DNA of 46,423 nt from Williamwhitmania sp. Lineage in GTDB: Bacteria; Bacteroidota; Bacteroidia; Bacteroidales; Williamwhitmaniaceae. Positions 26,294 through 36,298 of this stretch are shown here, piece by piece. Numbering within the stretch: the stretch's first letter is position 1; each line of letters opens with the position of its first letter. Below the pieces are notes generated by a model. The model was not told where the DNA came from and made no database searches. It was given only the letters and a program-made list of their open reading frames with translations. The stretch is from positions 1-46,423 of the forward strand of contig DATKVT010000230.1 in NCBI GenBank assembly GCA_035529935.1, read 5' to 3'. Both the position numbers and the translations under genes were made by a program.

Positions 26294-27337
26294 ATGATAA
26301 AGGGAAAAATTATCCTTCATTGCACCGCAATACTGACCGCTTCGGTGCTAATTTCATGCGAAACATCGCACAAGCCCAATAGTAAGGTAAAAGGTAACGT
26401 TACCTACGTGGATGCCCTTGTGGTAAAATCTTTACCTGCCGAACGCGTTCTTCAACTTCCAGGAACTATCCTCCCCAACGAGCAGGTTGCACTACAAGCG
26501 GAAACATCTGGAAAAATTGTGACGCTAAATCTTGTTGAAGGGACCACCGTAAACAAAGGCGATTTACTGGCACAAATAAACGATAGTGATATTTTGGCAA
26601 CTCTCGAAAAGAAAAAACTTGACGAGAAACTTGCCGCAGAAGATGTAGCCCGAAAGAAAAAGTTGCTGGATCTACAAGCGCTAAGCCAGCAAGACTACGA
26701 TGCCGCACTCAATACGCTAGAAGGTATTCGTGCCGACATTGCCCTGAGTAAAGCACAAATAGCAAAAACCGAAATCAGAGCACCCTTTAGCGGAAAGGTT
26801 GGTTTACGTAATGTGAGCTTAGGTTCCTATGTTTCACCCAGCACGGTGGTAGCCACCATGGTGCAGGATAACCCTCTCAAGGTGGAGTTCGATGTTCCAG
26901 AGCGCTATGTTCAGTTTATTCATAAGGGAATTGAAATTAAGTTCTCCCTTGGCAACAGCGCCGAGCAACATACGGCTAAAGTCTATGCCACCGCCTCAGT
27001 CTTAGATCCTGACACCAGAACGCTGAAGGTGAGAGCACTTTTTCAAAATATTGGGGGAAAAATTATCCCTGGAACCTATGCTAGGGTTACCATAGCATTT
27101 GAAAATCTGCCCAATGTAATCTCCATCCCGCCACAGGCAATTGTACCAGAGATGAACAAGCAGACCGTGTTTATTGTCAAAAATGGCACAGCCTCAAAAA
27201 GAATGGTAATTCTTGGTGAACGTACAGGTGAAACTGCTGAGATATCGAGTGGCATTTCGATGGGAGATACTCTAATTCTTACTGGGCTAACATCACTGCG
27301 CGATGGAATGCCAGTATCAATTGAACTGCAAAATTAA
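26294..27337 (+). CDS. RND efflux periplasmic adaptor (membrane fusion protein)
   Basis: This 347-residue lipoprotein (lipobox LISC, C22) is an AcrA-like adaptor that bridges the inner-membrane RND pump to the outer-membrane channel. The biotinyl-lipoyl-like segment VALQAETSGKIVTLNLVEGTTVNKGDLLAQIND is followed by a coiled-coil hairpin (about 95-150, AEDVARKKKLLDLQALSQQDYDAALN). Then come IRAPFSGKVGLRNVSLGSYV, beta-barrel and membrane-proximal domains. It heads an operon with the pump gene (92-base gap) and an outer-membrane channel gene. The family is certain; the substrate is unknown. Confidence 0.93.
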   Translation: MIKGKIILHCTAILTASVLISCETSHKPNSKVKGNVTYVDALVVKSLPAERVLQLPGTILPNEQVALQAETSGKIVTLNLVEGTTVNKGDLLAQINDSDILATLEKKKLDEKLAAEDVARKKKLLDLQALSQQDYDAALNTLEGIRADIALSKAQIAKTEIRAPFSGKVGLRNVSLGSYVSPSTVVATMVQDNPLKVEFDVPERYVQFIHKGIEIKFSLGNSAEQHTAKVYATASVLDPDTRTLKVRALFQNIGGKIIPGTYARVTIAFENLPNVISIPPQAIVPEMNKQTVFIVKNGTASKRMVILGERTGETAEISSGISMGDTLILTGLTSLRDGMPVSIELQN

Positions 27338-27363
27338 GTCGGTAAGTAAAGACAGGCTATGCC

Positions 27364-27377
27364 TAGGATTAATCCTA
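27364..27377. promoter_or_regulatory. 14-bp perfect palindrome in the adaptor-pump spacer
   Basis: TAGGATTAATCCTA is perfectly self-complementary and lies in the 92-base spacer between the adaptor and pump genes. It could be a regulator site or an RNA hairpin; no regulator gene is adjacent. Confidence 0.25.
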
Positions 27378-27429
27378 AGGTGTAAGGCCTCCTAACTCTC
27401 TTGGTTCAACCGTTGTAAAAAACAAAAGC

Positions 27430-30400
27430 GTGAACATATCATCCCTCAGCATTAACAGGCCCGTTTTGGCCTCAGTGCTATCAATCGTAATTGTTCTCTT
27501 TGGGATTATCGGCTTTGGCTACCTTGGGGTGCGCGAGTATCCAAGCGTAGACCCGCCAATAGTAACAGTATCGACCAACTATACGGGAGCCAACTCCGAC
27601 GTCATTGAGGCCCAGATTACGGAGCCACTCGAAGCCTCCATTAATGGTATTGCCGGCATCAAATCAATAACCTCCGCCAGCTCCGATGGTCGTAGCTCCA
27701 TCACTATTGAGTTTGACTTAGGAGTGGACATGGAAAGTGCCGCTAACGACGTACGCGACCGTGTTTCAAGAGCCGTTAGAAACTTGCCACCCGATGCCGA
27801 CCCGCCCATTGTTACAAAGGCCGACGCCAACGCCGAAACCATATTGGCTATTACCGTCCAGAGTAAAAAACGCAACCTCCTTGAGCTCACCGACATTGCC
27901 AACAATGTTATAAAGGAGCGAATACAAACTATTCCAGGTGTTAGTCAGGTAAACATTTGGGGAGAAAAGCGCTACGCCATGCGCCTCTACCTCGATCCCA
28001 GAAAGCTGGCCTCCTTCAACCTCACCCCGAGCGATATTAAGAATGCTCTTGCACGTGAAAATGTGGAGCTACCTACTGGGCAAATTGAGGGCTACTACAC
28101 CGAACTCTCCATCAGAACCCTTGGGCGACTAGAAACACCAGAACAGTTCAATAATCTAATCATTAAGGATGTAAAGGGCATACCTATTCGACTTAAAGAT
28201 GTTGGAGAAGCAGGCTATGGTGCCGAAAATGAGAAAACGCTTTTGCGTGGAAATGGTCTAATACCCATGGTTGGTGTGGCCATAAACCCTCAACCCGGAG
28301 CCAACTACATTAATATTGCCGACGAAGCCTACAAGCGCATAGAGCAGCTTAAGAAAGAGTTGCCCTCCGACATCATTATCACCTACGCGTACGACTCCAC
28401 TGTCACTATCCGCAAAGCCATTTCGGAGGTGGAGGAAACCATACTGCTTGCCTTTGGCCTTGTGGTGTTGGTAGTGTTCTTCTTCCTCAGAAGTTGGAGA
28501 ACCACCCTCATTCCCATGATAGCCATTCCCATCTCGCTGATTGGCTCCTTCTTTGTAATGTATGTTGCAGGCTTCTCCATCAACATTCTATCGCTGCTGG
28601 GAATTGTGCTTGCAACCGGCTTGGTGGTGGACGATGCCATTGTGGTGCTGGAGAATATCTACGCCAAGATTGAGGGTGGCATGGACAACTTCAAGGCCGG
28701 CCACCGAGGCAGTCACGAAATTTACTTTGCCATTATCTCTACTACCATTACCCTCGTAGCGGTTTTCATGCCCATAGTTTTCCTGCAAGGAATTACCGGA
28801 AGGCTCTTCCGTGAATTTGGACTTGTGGTGGCCAGCTCGGTGCTAATATCTGCATTGGTCTCCCTTACCCTCACCCCCATGATGAGTACCCGGTTGCTGA
28901 AGCGGAACCAGAAGGAAGGGCGTATTATGGCATCAGTTGGACGTGGTATCGATAAGCTTTCAGCCTTCTACGGTCGTTCGCTCATAGCCTTTATGCATCG
29001 CCGCTGGATGGCCTATGCCATTATGCTGGTTGCCCTAGCAATAATAGTTCTTATTGGACGTATGATACCATCGGAGTTGGCTCCCATGGAGGATAAGAGT
29101 CGCCTTTCCATAATGGCTACGGCCCCAGAAGGAACATCGTACGAAGCCATGGATGCCTACATGATGAAGCTAGCAACCTACGTTGATACCATTCCAGAGA
29201 AAAAGGCAATTATCGAAGTTACATCTCCCGGCTGGAGCGGTGGCGGTAGCAACAACGGGTTTATTCGGTTGCTGCTCACACAGCCCAATGAGCGTGAACG
29301 AACACAAAACCAGCTGGCCAACCAAATATCAGGATTTCTCAAAAAGGAAAGTTTTGCCCGCTCGTTCGTGGTGCAGGACCAAACCATCAGCACCGGACGT
29401 GGTGGTGGCCTTCCGGTTCAGTTTGTAATTCAGGCACCCAACTTCGAAAAGTTAAAGGAGGTAGTGCCCGTATTCCTTGCCAAGGCGCAAGCCGACCCCC
29501 ACTTTCAGGTGGTGGACGTTGACCTTAAGTTTAACAAACCGGAACTAGTTGTAAAAATAAACCGCGATAAGGCTCGAGCATCGGGCATTGCGGTGCGAGA
29601 TATTGCAGAAGCACTTCAGCTCTACTTCAGCGGACAACGCTACGGCTTCTTTATCCGTAACGGCAAACAGTACTACGTTATTGGTCAGGCCGACCGCATT
29701 TACCGCGACAAACCCTCCGACCTCTCGGGAATATACATCCGCAGTAGCAGTGGCGGCTTAGTGGACCTAGGTAGCTTGGTAACCACCAACGAGCAAAGCA
29801 TTCCGCCGCAGCGCTACCGTTACAACCGATATGTGTCAGCAACCTTTAGCGCCTCAACCGCTCCAGGATACACCCTGGGTCAGGGTATCGATGCCATGCG
29901 GGCCATTGCCAAGTCTACGCTCGATGACACCTTTGCCACCACCCTTACCGGAACATCGCAACAGTTTGAGGAGAGTTCCAACAGCTTAGCATTTGCATTC
30001 TTCCTAGCGCTAGTGCTGGTTTACCTAATACTATCGGCACAGTTCGAGAGTTTCCGCGACCCACTAATCATTATGTTTACCGTGCCATTGGCATTGGCAG
30101 GAGCCGTGCTATCGCTCTGGTTTTTCGGACAAACGCTCAATATATTCAGTGAAATTGGGATTGTGGTGCTGGTAGGTATTGTTACTAAGAATGGAATTCT
30201 AATTGTAGAGTTTGCCAACCAAAAGAAGCAGGAGGGAATGAATAGAGTAGATGCCGTAGAGCATGCAGCCCGCCAACGTCTACGCCCCATTCTCATGACC
30301 AGCTTAGCAACCATCTTTGGAGCACTTCCTATAGCACTGGCACTCGGTGCCGCCTCCACCAGCCGCGTTCCAATGGGTATAACCATTATTGGAGGATTGC

Positions 30401-30492
30401 TCTTTGCGCTTGTGCTCACCCTTTACGTTATCCCTGCACTATACACCTATCTTTCCACCACAAAGGCAAATGTTATTAGTCATGAGGAGTAA
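27430..30492 (+). CDS. RND multidrug efflux pump, HAE1/AcrB-like
   Basis: This 1020-residue inner-membrane pump uses proton motive force to drive export. It starts with GTG; the first residues (NISSLSINRPVLASVLSIVIVLFG) are the typical first membrane helix, so this start is well supported. YPSVDPPIVTVSTNYTGANSDVIEAQI and PFV-like porter regions follow. The TM4 proton-relay aspartates are the pair D401-D402 in GLVVDDAIVVLENIYAKI. FREFGLVVASSVLISALVSLTLTPMMSTRLL and FEIGIVVLVGIVTKNGILIVEFANQ-type repeats mark the second half. It overlaps the following channel gene by 11 bases. Confidence 0.96.
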   Translation: MNISSLSINRPVLASVLSIVIVLFGIIGFGYLGVREYPSVDPPIVTVSTNYTGANSDVIEAQITEPLEASINGIAGIKSITSASSDGRSSITIEFDLGVDMESAANDVRDRVSRAVRNLPPDADPPIVTKADANAETILAITVQSKKRNLLELTDIANNVIKERIQTIPGVSQVNIWGEKRYAMRLYLDPRKLASFNLTPSDIKNALARENVELPTGQIEGYYTELSIRTLGRLETPEQFNNLIIKDVKGIPIRLKDVGEAGYGAENEKTLLRGNGLIPMVGVAINPQPGANYINIADEAYKRIEQLKKELPSDIIITYAYDSTVTIRKAISEVEETILLAFGLVVLVVFFFLRSWRTTLIPMIAIPISLIGSFFVMYVAGFSINILSLLGIVLATGLVVDDAIVVLENIYAKIEGGMDNFKAGHRGSHEIYFAIISTTITLVAVFMPIVFLQGITGRLFREFGLVVASSVLISALVSLTLTPMMSTRLLKRNQKEGRIMASVGRGIDKLSAFYGRSLIAFMHRRWMAYAIMLVALAIIVLIGRMIPSELAPMEDKSRLSIMATAPEGTSYEAMDAYMMKLATYVDTIPEKKAIIEVTSPGWSGGGSNNGFIRLLLTQPNERERTQNQLANQISGFLKKESFARSFVVQDQTISTGRGGGLPVQFVIQAPNFEKLKEVVPVFLAKAQADPHFQVVDVDLKFNKPELVVKINRDKARASGIAVRDIAEALQLYFSGQRYGFFIRNGKQYYVIGQADRIYRDKPSDLSGIYIRSSSGGLVDLGSLVTTNEQSIPPQRYRYNRYVSATFSASTAPGYTLGQGIDAMRAIAKSTLDDTFATTLTGTSQQFEESSNSLAFAFFLALVLVYLILSAQFESFRDPLIIMFTVPLALAGAVLSLWFFGQTLNIFSEIGIVVLVGIVTKNGILIVEFANQKKQEGMNRVDAVEHAARQRLRPILMTSLATIFGALPIALALGAASTSRVPMGITIIGGLLFALVLTLYVIPALYTYLSTTKANVISHEE

Positions 30493-31798
30493 GTTTAACA
30501 CCATAAAACTGGCAGCAATGCTTATTTTTCTGCCGGTTGTAGTTTCAGCACAGGATACCCTTAGCCTTGGCACTGCTGTGAAGCAAACGCTGGAGAACAA
30601 CTTTTCTATCAGAATGGCTCGCAACGATGCCTCCATTGCCAAAAACAACAACAGTCTTGGCAATGCTGGATTTCTTCCTACGGTAAACGCGAATGCCTCT
30701 ACCAGCAATAGCCGCTCCAATCTCAGCCAGAGTTATTCGGGTGGCACCTCCTACGCTAACTCCGCCTACCCAACCCACAACCAAGCTGCAGGAGTACAGC
30801 TGAGTTGGGCACTATTCGACGGTTTTGCCATGTTTGCCACCAGAGAACAGTATGCCACCATGGAGCAGATGGGCGACCTATCGCTCCAAATGGCGGTGGA
30901 GGATGCCGTTTCGTCAACCATTCTGGGTTACTACACCATTGTGCAGGAGGAGAAGTTGAAGGACAACTACCGCGAGGTGCTTAACCTTTCGCGCACAAGG
31001 CTTAACATTGCCCGCGAAAAAGCAGAAATAGGCGCCGGCTACCAGCTCGCAGCCATGCAAGCCGACGTTGACTTCAGGGCCGACTCTGCCCAGCTACTGC
31101 AGCAGAGTAATAACGTTCAAAACTTAAAGGTAAACCTCAACAAGCTGATGGGTCGCGACCCTGAAACCGAGTTTGAGGTTGCACCGGCTATGCCCGAATC
31201 GCAGCAAATGGAATTAAGTCAGATATTCGATAAACTGCTAGCCCAGAACAAGGAGTTGCTGCTGGCCAAGATGAATCTGTGCACCAAGGAGCTCTCGTTA
31301 CGACAGGCACAGGCAAAACGCTATCCAACCATAAGCCTATCGTCGGCCTACAGCTACTCCCGAATTAGCACACCCGACGGATCTACTGAGGTCAATCGTT
31401 CCTTTGGCCCATCGTTTGGACTTGGTGCCTCCATCACCCTCTTCAACGGGATGAACGCTAACCGAGCCATAAAGAATGCTCGCCTGCAGCGCGATAATCA
31501 GGACCTATCGAACCAGGCCACAACGCTCAACCTGAAGGGTGAGGCCGTTAGCTTCTTTAACGATTTGAGGCTAGCCATAGCGCTGGTCGATCTTGGAAAA
31601 AAGTCGGTGGAGATGGCCAAGATAAACGCTGAGGTTGCGCTCGAGAAGTATAAGATTGGTGTGTTTAGCGACCTAGAGCTACGCGATGCCCAAAACCGCT
31701 ACCTCGATGCCGAATACCGCTACCTTAACGCCCAGCTACAGGCCAAAACTGCCGAGGTAGAGTTGCAGGTGTTAATGGGTGCAGTGGTGATGCCTTAA
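30482..31798 (+). CDS. Outer-membrane efflux channel, TolC family
   Basis: This 438-residue TolC-type outer-membrane factor completes the first RND tripartite system. The ATG at 30482 gives a signal peptide (MRSKFNTIKLAAMLIFLPVVVSAQD). A longer in-frame extension upstream overlaps the pump gene and is rejected. Two OEP repeats are visible (LSLGTAVKQTLENNFSIRMARND to about 215, and KELSLRQAQAKRYPTISLSSAYSYS to the end), with long helices such as LNLSRTRLNIAREKAEIGAGYQLAAMQADV. It overlaps the pump gene by 11 bases, so translation is probably coupled. Confidence 0.94.
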   Translation: MRSKFNTIKLAAMLIFLPVVVSAQDTLSLGTAVKQTLENNFSIRMARNDASIAKNNNSLGNAGFLPTVNANASTSNSRSNLSQSYSGGTSYANSAYPTHNQAAGVQLSWALFDGFAMFATREQYATMEQMGDLSLQMAVEDAVSSTILGYYTIVQEEKLKDNYREVLNLSRTRLNIAREKAEIGAGYQLAAMQADVDFRADSAQLLQQSNNVQNLKVNLNKLMGRDPETEFEVAPAMPESQQMELSQIFDKLLAQNKELLLAKMNLCTKELSLRQAQAKRYPTISLSSAYSYSRISTPDGSTEVNRSFGPSFGLGASITLFNGMNANRAIKNARLQRDNQDLSNQATTLNLKGEAVSFFNDLRLAIALVDLGKKSVEMAKINAEVALEKYKIGVFSDLELRDAQNRYLDAEYRYLNAQLQAKTAEVELQVLMGAVVMP

Positions 31799-31834
31799 AA
31801 AAATCGTTGGATGGGGAAATACACATCCAACGAT
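31797..31834 (-). terminator. Terminator between convergent efflux and permease genes
   Basis: An 11-bp perfect stem (ATCGTTGGATG at 31803-31813, CATCCAACGAT at 31824-31834) is bounded on the minus strand by a seven-T run, fitting termination of the permease gene. A run of T at about 31846-31850 on the plus strand is further away, so it may also end the efflux operon weakly. Confidence 0.85.
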
Positions 31835-31868
31835 CAAACAATTATTTTTCCACTTCAAACACTTTGCC

Positions 31869-34283
31869 TTACTCGTACTTGAGCGTTTTGGCTGGATTGA
31901 GGTGTGCAGTACGAATGGCATGGTAACCAGTAACGAATAGGGCAAGGAGCAACGTAAAGATTGTTGCAGACGCATACAGCCCCCAAGGAGTTAGAATGTG
32001 TCGTGAAAAAGTCTCAAGCCAGCGCGTGGTAATAAAGTAAGTTATTGGCCAAGCAATAATGTTGGAAATAAGCAGCAGCAGTGTAAACTCGCTAAACAAT
32101 AGTCTTACAATATTCATTGTTGTTGCGCCTAATACCCTACGAATTCCAATTTCACGGGTCCGCTGCTCAGCAAGAAACAGGGTTAGCCCTATCAACCCCA
32201 AGCTCGCAATCATAATGGCTAGCAGCGTAAGCATGAGCGAAAACTTGCCAAATCGATCCTCATCGGAGTAGAGAGCCTGCAGCTGCGAATTGAGTATCCT
32301 ATATTCAAATGGCCGAGTCGGGTTAAACTGTTTCCACTTCTCCTCAATAAACTTAATCAGCTCAGGATAGTTATCGGAATTCACCCTAATGGCAATAACG
32401 TTTGCAAACACGGCCGGTCTGCGGAACATGTCGAGAATAAAGTTATTCACTGGTCGATGGAGCGACATGGCATTGAAATCACGGAAAACTCCAATCACCC
32501 GCTCATTACCGTCCTGCGACTTTACCCGGCGCCCAATGGCCGATTCATTGGTCCACCCCAAATTCTTTGCCATGTGCTCATTAATCATTACGGCGTTAAC
32601 CGTGTCGCTAGGGAATCTCCGGTCGAATCCACGACCCGAAACAACCTTAATACCGAAGGTTTCCAGAAAATCCCAATCCACCAAAAACGTTGGAATGTAG
32701 AAGTTTTGACCAACCGCCGTAAGGCCCTCAACTTCATAGGCCCGTGTATTATGGTTCACTCCCAACACATCTTCAGATCCTGTCACATATTGAATATCCT
32801 TGTTCTTGAGTAGCTCCTGTTTAAATGCCTCATAGTTTTGGAACATTTGCCCTGTTCGCTGAACGGTGATGATGTGATCCTTTTTGAACCCCAACTCTGC
32901 GTTTCGGAGGAAGTTGAGCTGCGAGAAGACCACCATGGTGCCAATTATTAGGCTTATGGAAATGGTAAACTGAACAACAACCAGCACCTTTCTCGCAACG
33001 GACGATCGGGAACCAGCCGAAAGTCTTCCTTTTAGTACAACTAGCGGCTGAAAAGAGGAGAGGTAAAAAGCGGGATAGGCTCCGGCAAGCACTCCTACAA
33101 CGAGACCTAGAAAAACTAGGTAGGCTATTGATATTGGCTGAAACAGCGCAGCTTCCTCAATACTTTTCCCCGTAAAGCTATTAAAGCTTGGCAGCAACAG
33201 TTCTACAAGTACAATTGCAAAGATTAACCCAATATAGGTTTGAAAGATGGCTTCGCCCAGAAACTGTCGTACTAGCTGCGCACGGTTTCCTCCAAACACC
33301 TTCTTAATACCAATCTCCTTGGCTCTTCCTGCCGATTTGGCCGTTACCAAGTTCATGAAGTTAATGCATGCCATGAGCAAAACAATAGCAGCAATAATTG
33401 AAAGAATATAGACATACATGCTGTTGCCATTCTGGTGCATTTCATATACATGATGCGACTTCAGGTGAATATCGGTTAGGGGCTGCAGATAAATTTTTAC
33501 ATCTTGGTCCTTAAGATCGTCATAGTGATTTTTATAGAACTGGGGAAACTTAGCATCGAGCATTTGCTGGGTAATTCCTGGTCTAAGGAGCACGTATGTC
33601 CAGCAAGGATTCCAAATCCACGTTTGTGGAAGCCTTCCACCAGCCAGCAATCGGAAGGTGGTGAGTGAAGCAAGAAAGTTAATTTTAAAGTGCGATTGAG
33701 AAGGAATATCCTTAATAACCCCGGTGACCTCAAAGTTTACCCCTTCCTCTATTCGAAGCGTTTTTCCAATGGGCGATTCATTGCCAAAGTAGCGCTTGGC
33801 GGTTGATTCGGTAATTACAACGGTGTTGGGACGGTCGAGGGCCGTTCTAGGATCTCCGTCCACAAATGGGAACGAGAATACATCGAAAACGGTAGAGTCA
33901 ACAAGAAAGAAGCCCTTATTATTGAAACGAACCACCTCGTTGCTGTCCTTCATGTACTCAACGAAAATATCATCGCGCATGAAGTTGAAAAAGCGCATGG
34001 CCCTTTCCACTATATCGGGATAATCGAATTCCAACGCCGGAGCACAAGGAAACTCCATGGTAGCAGCATCCTCATTCACGTTGTTGGAGTTATACAACCG
34101 ATTTACTCGGTAAATACGGTCAGCCTTGGCATTAAACTTATCATACTGTAATTCATCGCTGATGTAAAGCACAATGAATATTACACATGCAATGCCAATG
34201 GCCAATCCGCTAATGTTTATCAGCGAGTATTTCCAATACTTGTTGATGTTGCGAACTGCAATGATGATGTTGTGATTATTCAT
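31869..34283 (-). CDS. FtsX/MacB-type ABC transporter permease (orphan)
   Basis: This is an 804-residue ABC permease with the large fused layout common in Bacteroidota. A first helix (about 18-40) leads into a periplasmic MacB-type core domain. A first FtsX block lies at about 290-410 with KEIGIKKVFGG, and a second at about 685-800 with REIGIRRVLGA, each with three helices. The start at the ATG 34283 (MNNHNIIIAVRNINKYWKYSLINISG) is preferred over a TTG three codons upstream. Such proteins transmit ATP hydrolysis to periplasmic movement and act in export or envelope processes. No ATPase gene lies next to it, so its partner is elsewhere. The exact substrate is unknown. Confidence 0.9.
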   Translation of the reverse strand: MNNHNIIIAVRNINKYWKYSLINISGLAIGIACVIFIVLYISDELQYDKFNAKADRIYRVNRLYNSNNVNEDAATMEFPCAPALEFDYPDIVERAMRFFNFMRDDIFVEYMKDSNEVVRFNNKGFFLVDSTVFDVFSFPFVDGDPRTALDRPNTVVITESTAKRYFGNESPIGKTLRIEEGVNFEVTGVIKDIPSQSHFKINFLASLTTFRLLAGGRLPQTWIWNPCWTYVLLRPGITQQMLDAKFPQFYKNHYDDLKDQDVKIYLQPLTDIHLKSHHVYEMHQNGNSMYVYILSIIAAIVLLMACINFMNLVTAKSAGRAKEIGIKKVFGGNRAQLVRQFLGEAIFQTYIGLIFAIVLVELLLPSFNSFTGKSIEEAALFQPISIAYLVFLGLVVGVLAGAYPAFYLSSFQPLVVLKGRLSAGSRSSVARKVLVVVQFTISISLIIGTMVVFSQLNFLRNAELGFKKDHIITVQRTGQMFQNYEAFKQELLKNKDIQYVTGSEDVLGVNHNTRAYEVEGLTAVGQNFYIPTFLVDWDFLETFGIKVVSGRGFDRRFPSDTVNAVMINEHMAKNLGWTNESAIGRRVKSQDGNERVIGVFRDFNAMSLHRPVNNFILDMFRRPAVFANVIAIRVNSDNYPELIKFIEEKWKQFNPTRPFEYRILNSQLQALYSDEDRFGKFSLMLTLLAIMIASLGLIGLTLFLAEQRTREIGIRRVLGATTMNIVRLLFSEFTLLLLISNIIAWPITYFITTRWLETFSRHILTPWGLYASATIFTLLLALFVTGYHAIRTAHLNPAKTLKYE

Positions 34284-34876
34284 GGCTGCCAATATTATAT
34301 GAATGTCGTCTTATCCTCCAACTCACACACCCTCTTCTTGGGTAAAAGCCACAATTCTATATAAAGAGTTCAAATAATCAGCATCTTGCAATATGTCCTT
34401 GGCTAAAAATGCACCACATCATTTAAATTAACAGCTAAAATGCCGAACACGTCAAAACCATGATTAATAATTAATTGGAAATTTTATCCCCTGTGCTTAC
34501 TGTTCGGAAACGTTACACATGGTGCTCAAAAACGAACAATGGAAAATGGAGGAAGAAATGGAGCAATATGCCAGAATGCCAATGGGACATTTGGCTGTTT
34601 TCTAAATCTTTAAATAGTGATGGGGAAATAACGGAGGTTCGAAAATTGGAGTTGTGCGGTAGCGCACCCACCGTATTTAACATAAAACCACTTCGGGGAT
34701 GCAGCAAACAATTCCAGGAACAGTTTCAACGAGCCGTCATAGCCCACGGTTTTAACCGTGGGAACCCAATGCAGCAGCAATACCTTAAGATTAATCCATT
34801 TCTAGCTATTCCTAGATGCATTATGGAGCATAATAAGCTCATCATACTCCTCAGGGAAAACATCATATTTATCAAA
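34284..34876. other. Intergenic region with degenerate repeat copy A
   Basis: About 590 bases lie between the permease and SDR genes. The right half holds a 111-base repeat copy (34691-34801). A plus-strand open frame at 34475-34963 runs across this repeat and into the SDR gene, does not resemble known proteins, and is not called. Confidence 0.5.
34691..34801 (+). repeat. Palindromic dispersed repeat, copy A
   Basis: About 111 bases align end to end with copy B at 36484-36594. The element starts with CTTCGGG, carries a palindrome (CCCACGG, TTTTAA, CCGTGGG at 34743-34762), then AATGCAGCAGCAA and ATCCATTT. The palindrome has 7-bp GC-rich arms with a TTTTAA centre. It is an intergenic structured element of the REP type; the class name is an inference. 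Confidence 0.7.
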
Positions 34877-36298
34877 TCAACCCTGTGCCAACCGCTTTGC
34901 CATTCCTCTGAATATGCAACCATGCAGGGGCAATACCGCGTACCAATATGCCCTACCGAGTAGCCCAAGCGGTCGAAAGGTAGCCGTTTGGGTAAGCACG
35001 CTGTTCTCTATCCTAAACTCCAGCCAAGCCTCGCCGGGCAGCTTCATCTCGGCATAGAGCAGCAATCGCTTTTCTTCCCGGTTGGCCAGCAGCACCCTCC
35101 AAAAGTCCAAAGCCTCCCCTGCCGCAATATTGGTATCGCTCTTCCGACCGCGCCGCATGCCCACGCCACCCCAAAGCTGGTCGAGAAAGCCGCGAATTTC
35201 CCATAACCAATCGCCATAGTACCAGCCCGTTTTTCCACCGATGGCCCAAATGCGCTGCAACGCCGCGTTGGTGTCGACCACGGGAACCTTGCGTATATCC
35301 CTAAAGCAGCCGTTCACCGGCATCTCCACAAAGTGCGAAATACCCTTTTGCAGCAGTGCGCTGGTTTGCGCATCCTTCCAGCTCGAGAGCACTTGGTTTT
35401 GCTCAATTTTATCGAAGGCCATCCGAATGGAGGATTGGTAATCGATGAGCGAAATGCCGAGCATGGCAGCAAGGTTGTTGGGTTGGCACACCACCTCCAC
35501 CTTCATGCTGTTAACCAGATTCTGCGCCAGCGCAAAGGAGGTTGCGGTAACAAAGTAGAGCCAGTAGGACGATATTTTCGGAGTCATTACCGGCACCACC
35601 AAAATCCGTCGCTTGAGGCCCCGCACCTTGGCAAACTGCAGGAGCATCTCCCTATAGCTCAGGATATCGGGTCCACCGATATCGAAGCTCCGGTTGTAGG
35701 TCTCCGCATTGCCCATCACTCCACTCAAAAACTCCACCACATTTCGAATGGCAATGGGTTGCGTGCGAGTTTTTAGCCAGCGCGGCGTAACCATAACGGG
35801 CAGCTTCTCCACCAGGTCGCGAATAATTTCGAACGATGCGCTACCCGAGCCCACAATGATACCCGCGCGCAGGGTGGTCAGCGCAAAGCTACCCTCCGAC
35901 AGGATATCCTCCACATTCTTTCTGGAGGCAAGATGCTTGGAGAGCGCTGCATCGTTTACAATGCCGCTCAGGTAAATCACCTGCTTGGCGTTGGTTTGCT
36001 CCAATCGCTCGCGGTAGTTAAGGGCGCACTGCTGCTCCATATCGCCAAAGTCGCCCCCCTGCGTGGCCATGGAGTGAATGAGGTAGTAAGCCACATCAAT
36101 GTCGTTGGGAATGCTGCTCAAGGTCTCCCTCTTCAGAAAGTCCGCCTCCACCACGCTCAGGTTTTGGGTTGAATAGCCATGGTAGTTGAAGCGCTTGCCA
36201 TCGCGCACGCAGCAAACCACCTGATGGCCATTTTGCAGCAGAACAGGCAGCAATCGCTGGGCAATGTAGCCGGTTGCTCCGGTGAGAAGGACTTTCAT
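34877..36298 (-). CDS. SDR-family NAD(P)-binding protein with C-terminal DUF2867 domain
   Basis: This 473-residue protein has an N-terminal extended SDR Rossmann domain. The cofactor loop is GATGYIA (7-13), the following strand reads VVCCVRDG, and segments such as VAYYLIHSM, VIYLSGI and LRAGIIVGSGSASFEIIRDLV match NAD(P)-binding oxidoreductase/epimerase-like proteins. The C-terminal part (about 320-473) resembles DUF2867, as in YbjT-type proteins. No substrate can be predicted. It is more G/C-rich than flanking spacers and stands alone on the minus strand between two repeat-bearing regions. The fold and domain order are clear; the enzymatic role is not. Confidence 0.85.
   Translation of the reverse strand: MKVLLTGATGYIAQRLLPVLLQNGHQVVCCVRDGKRFNYHGYSTQNLSVVEADFLKRETLSSIPNDIDVAYYLIHSMATQGGDFGDMEQQCALNYRERLEQTNAKQVIYLSGIVNDAALSKHLASRKNVEDILSEGSFALTTLRAGIIVGSGSASFEIIRDLVEKLPVMVTPRWLKTRTQPIAIRNVVEFLSGVMGNAETYNRSFDIGGPDILSYREMLLQFAKVRGLKRRILVVPVMTPKISSYWLYFVTATSFALAQNLVNSMKVEVVCQPNNLAAMLGISLIDYQSSIRMAFDKIEQNQVLSSWKDAQTSALLQKGISHFVEMPVNGCFRDIRKVPVVDTNAALQRIWAIGGKTGWYYGDWLWEIRGFLDQLWGGVGMRRGRKSDTNIAAGEALDFWRVLLANREEKRLLLYAEMKLPGEAWLEFRIENSVLTQTATFRPLGLLGRAYWYAVLPLHGCIFRGMAKRLAQG

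Noticed and set aside
34475..34963. Plus-strand open frame of 162 codons
   Set aside because: It spans repeat copy A and runs into the 3' end of the SDR gene on the other strand; its translation resembles no protein family and has no clear ribosome site.
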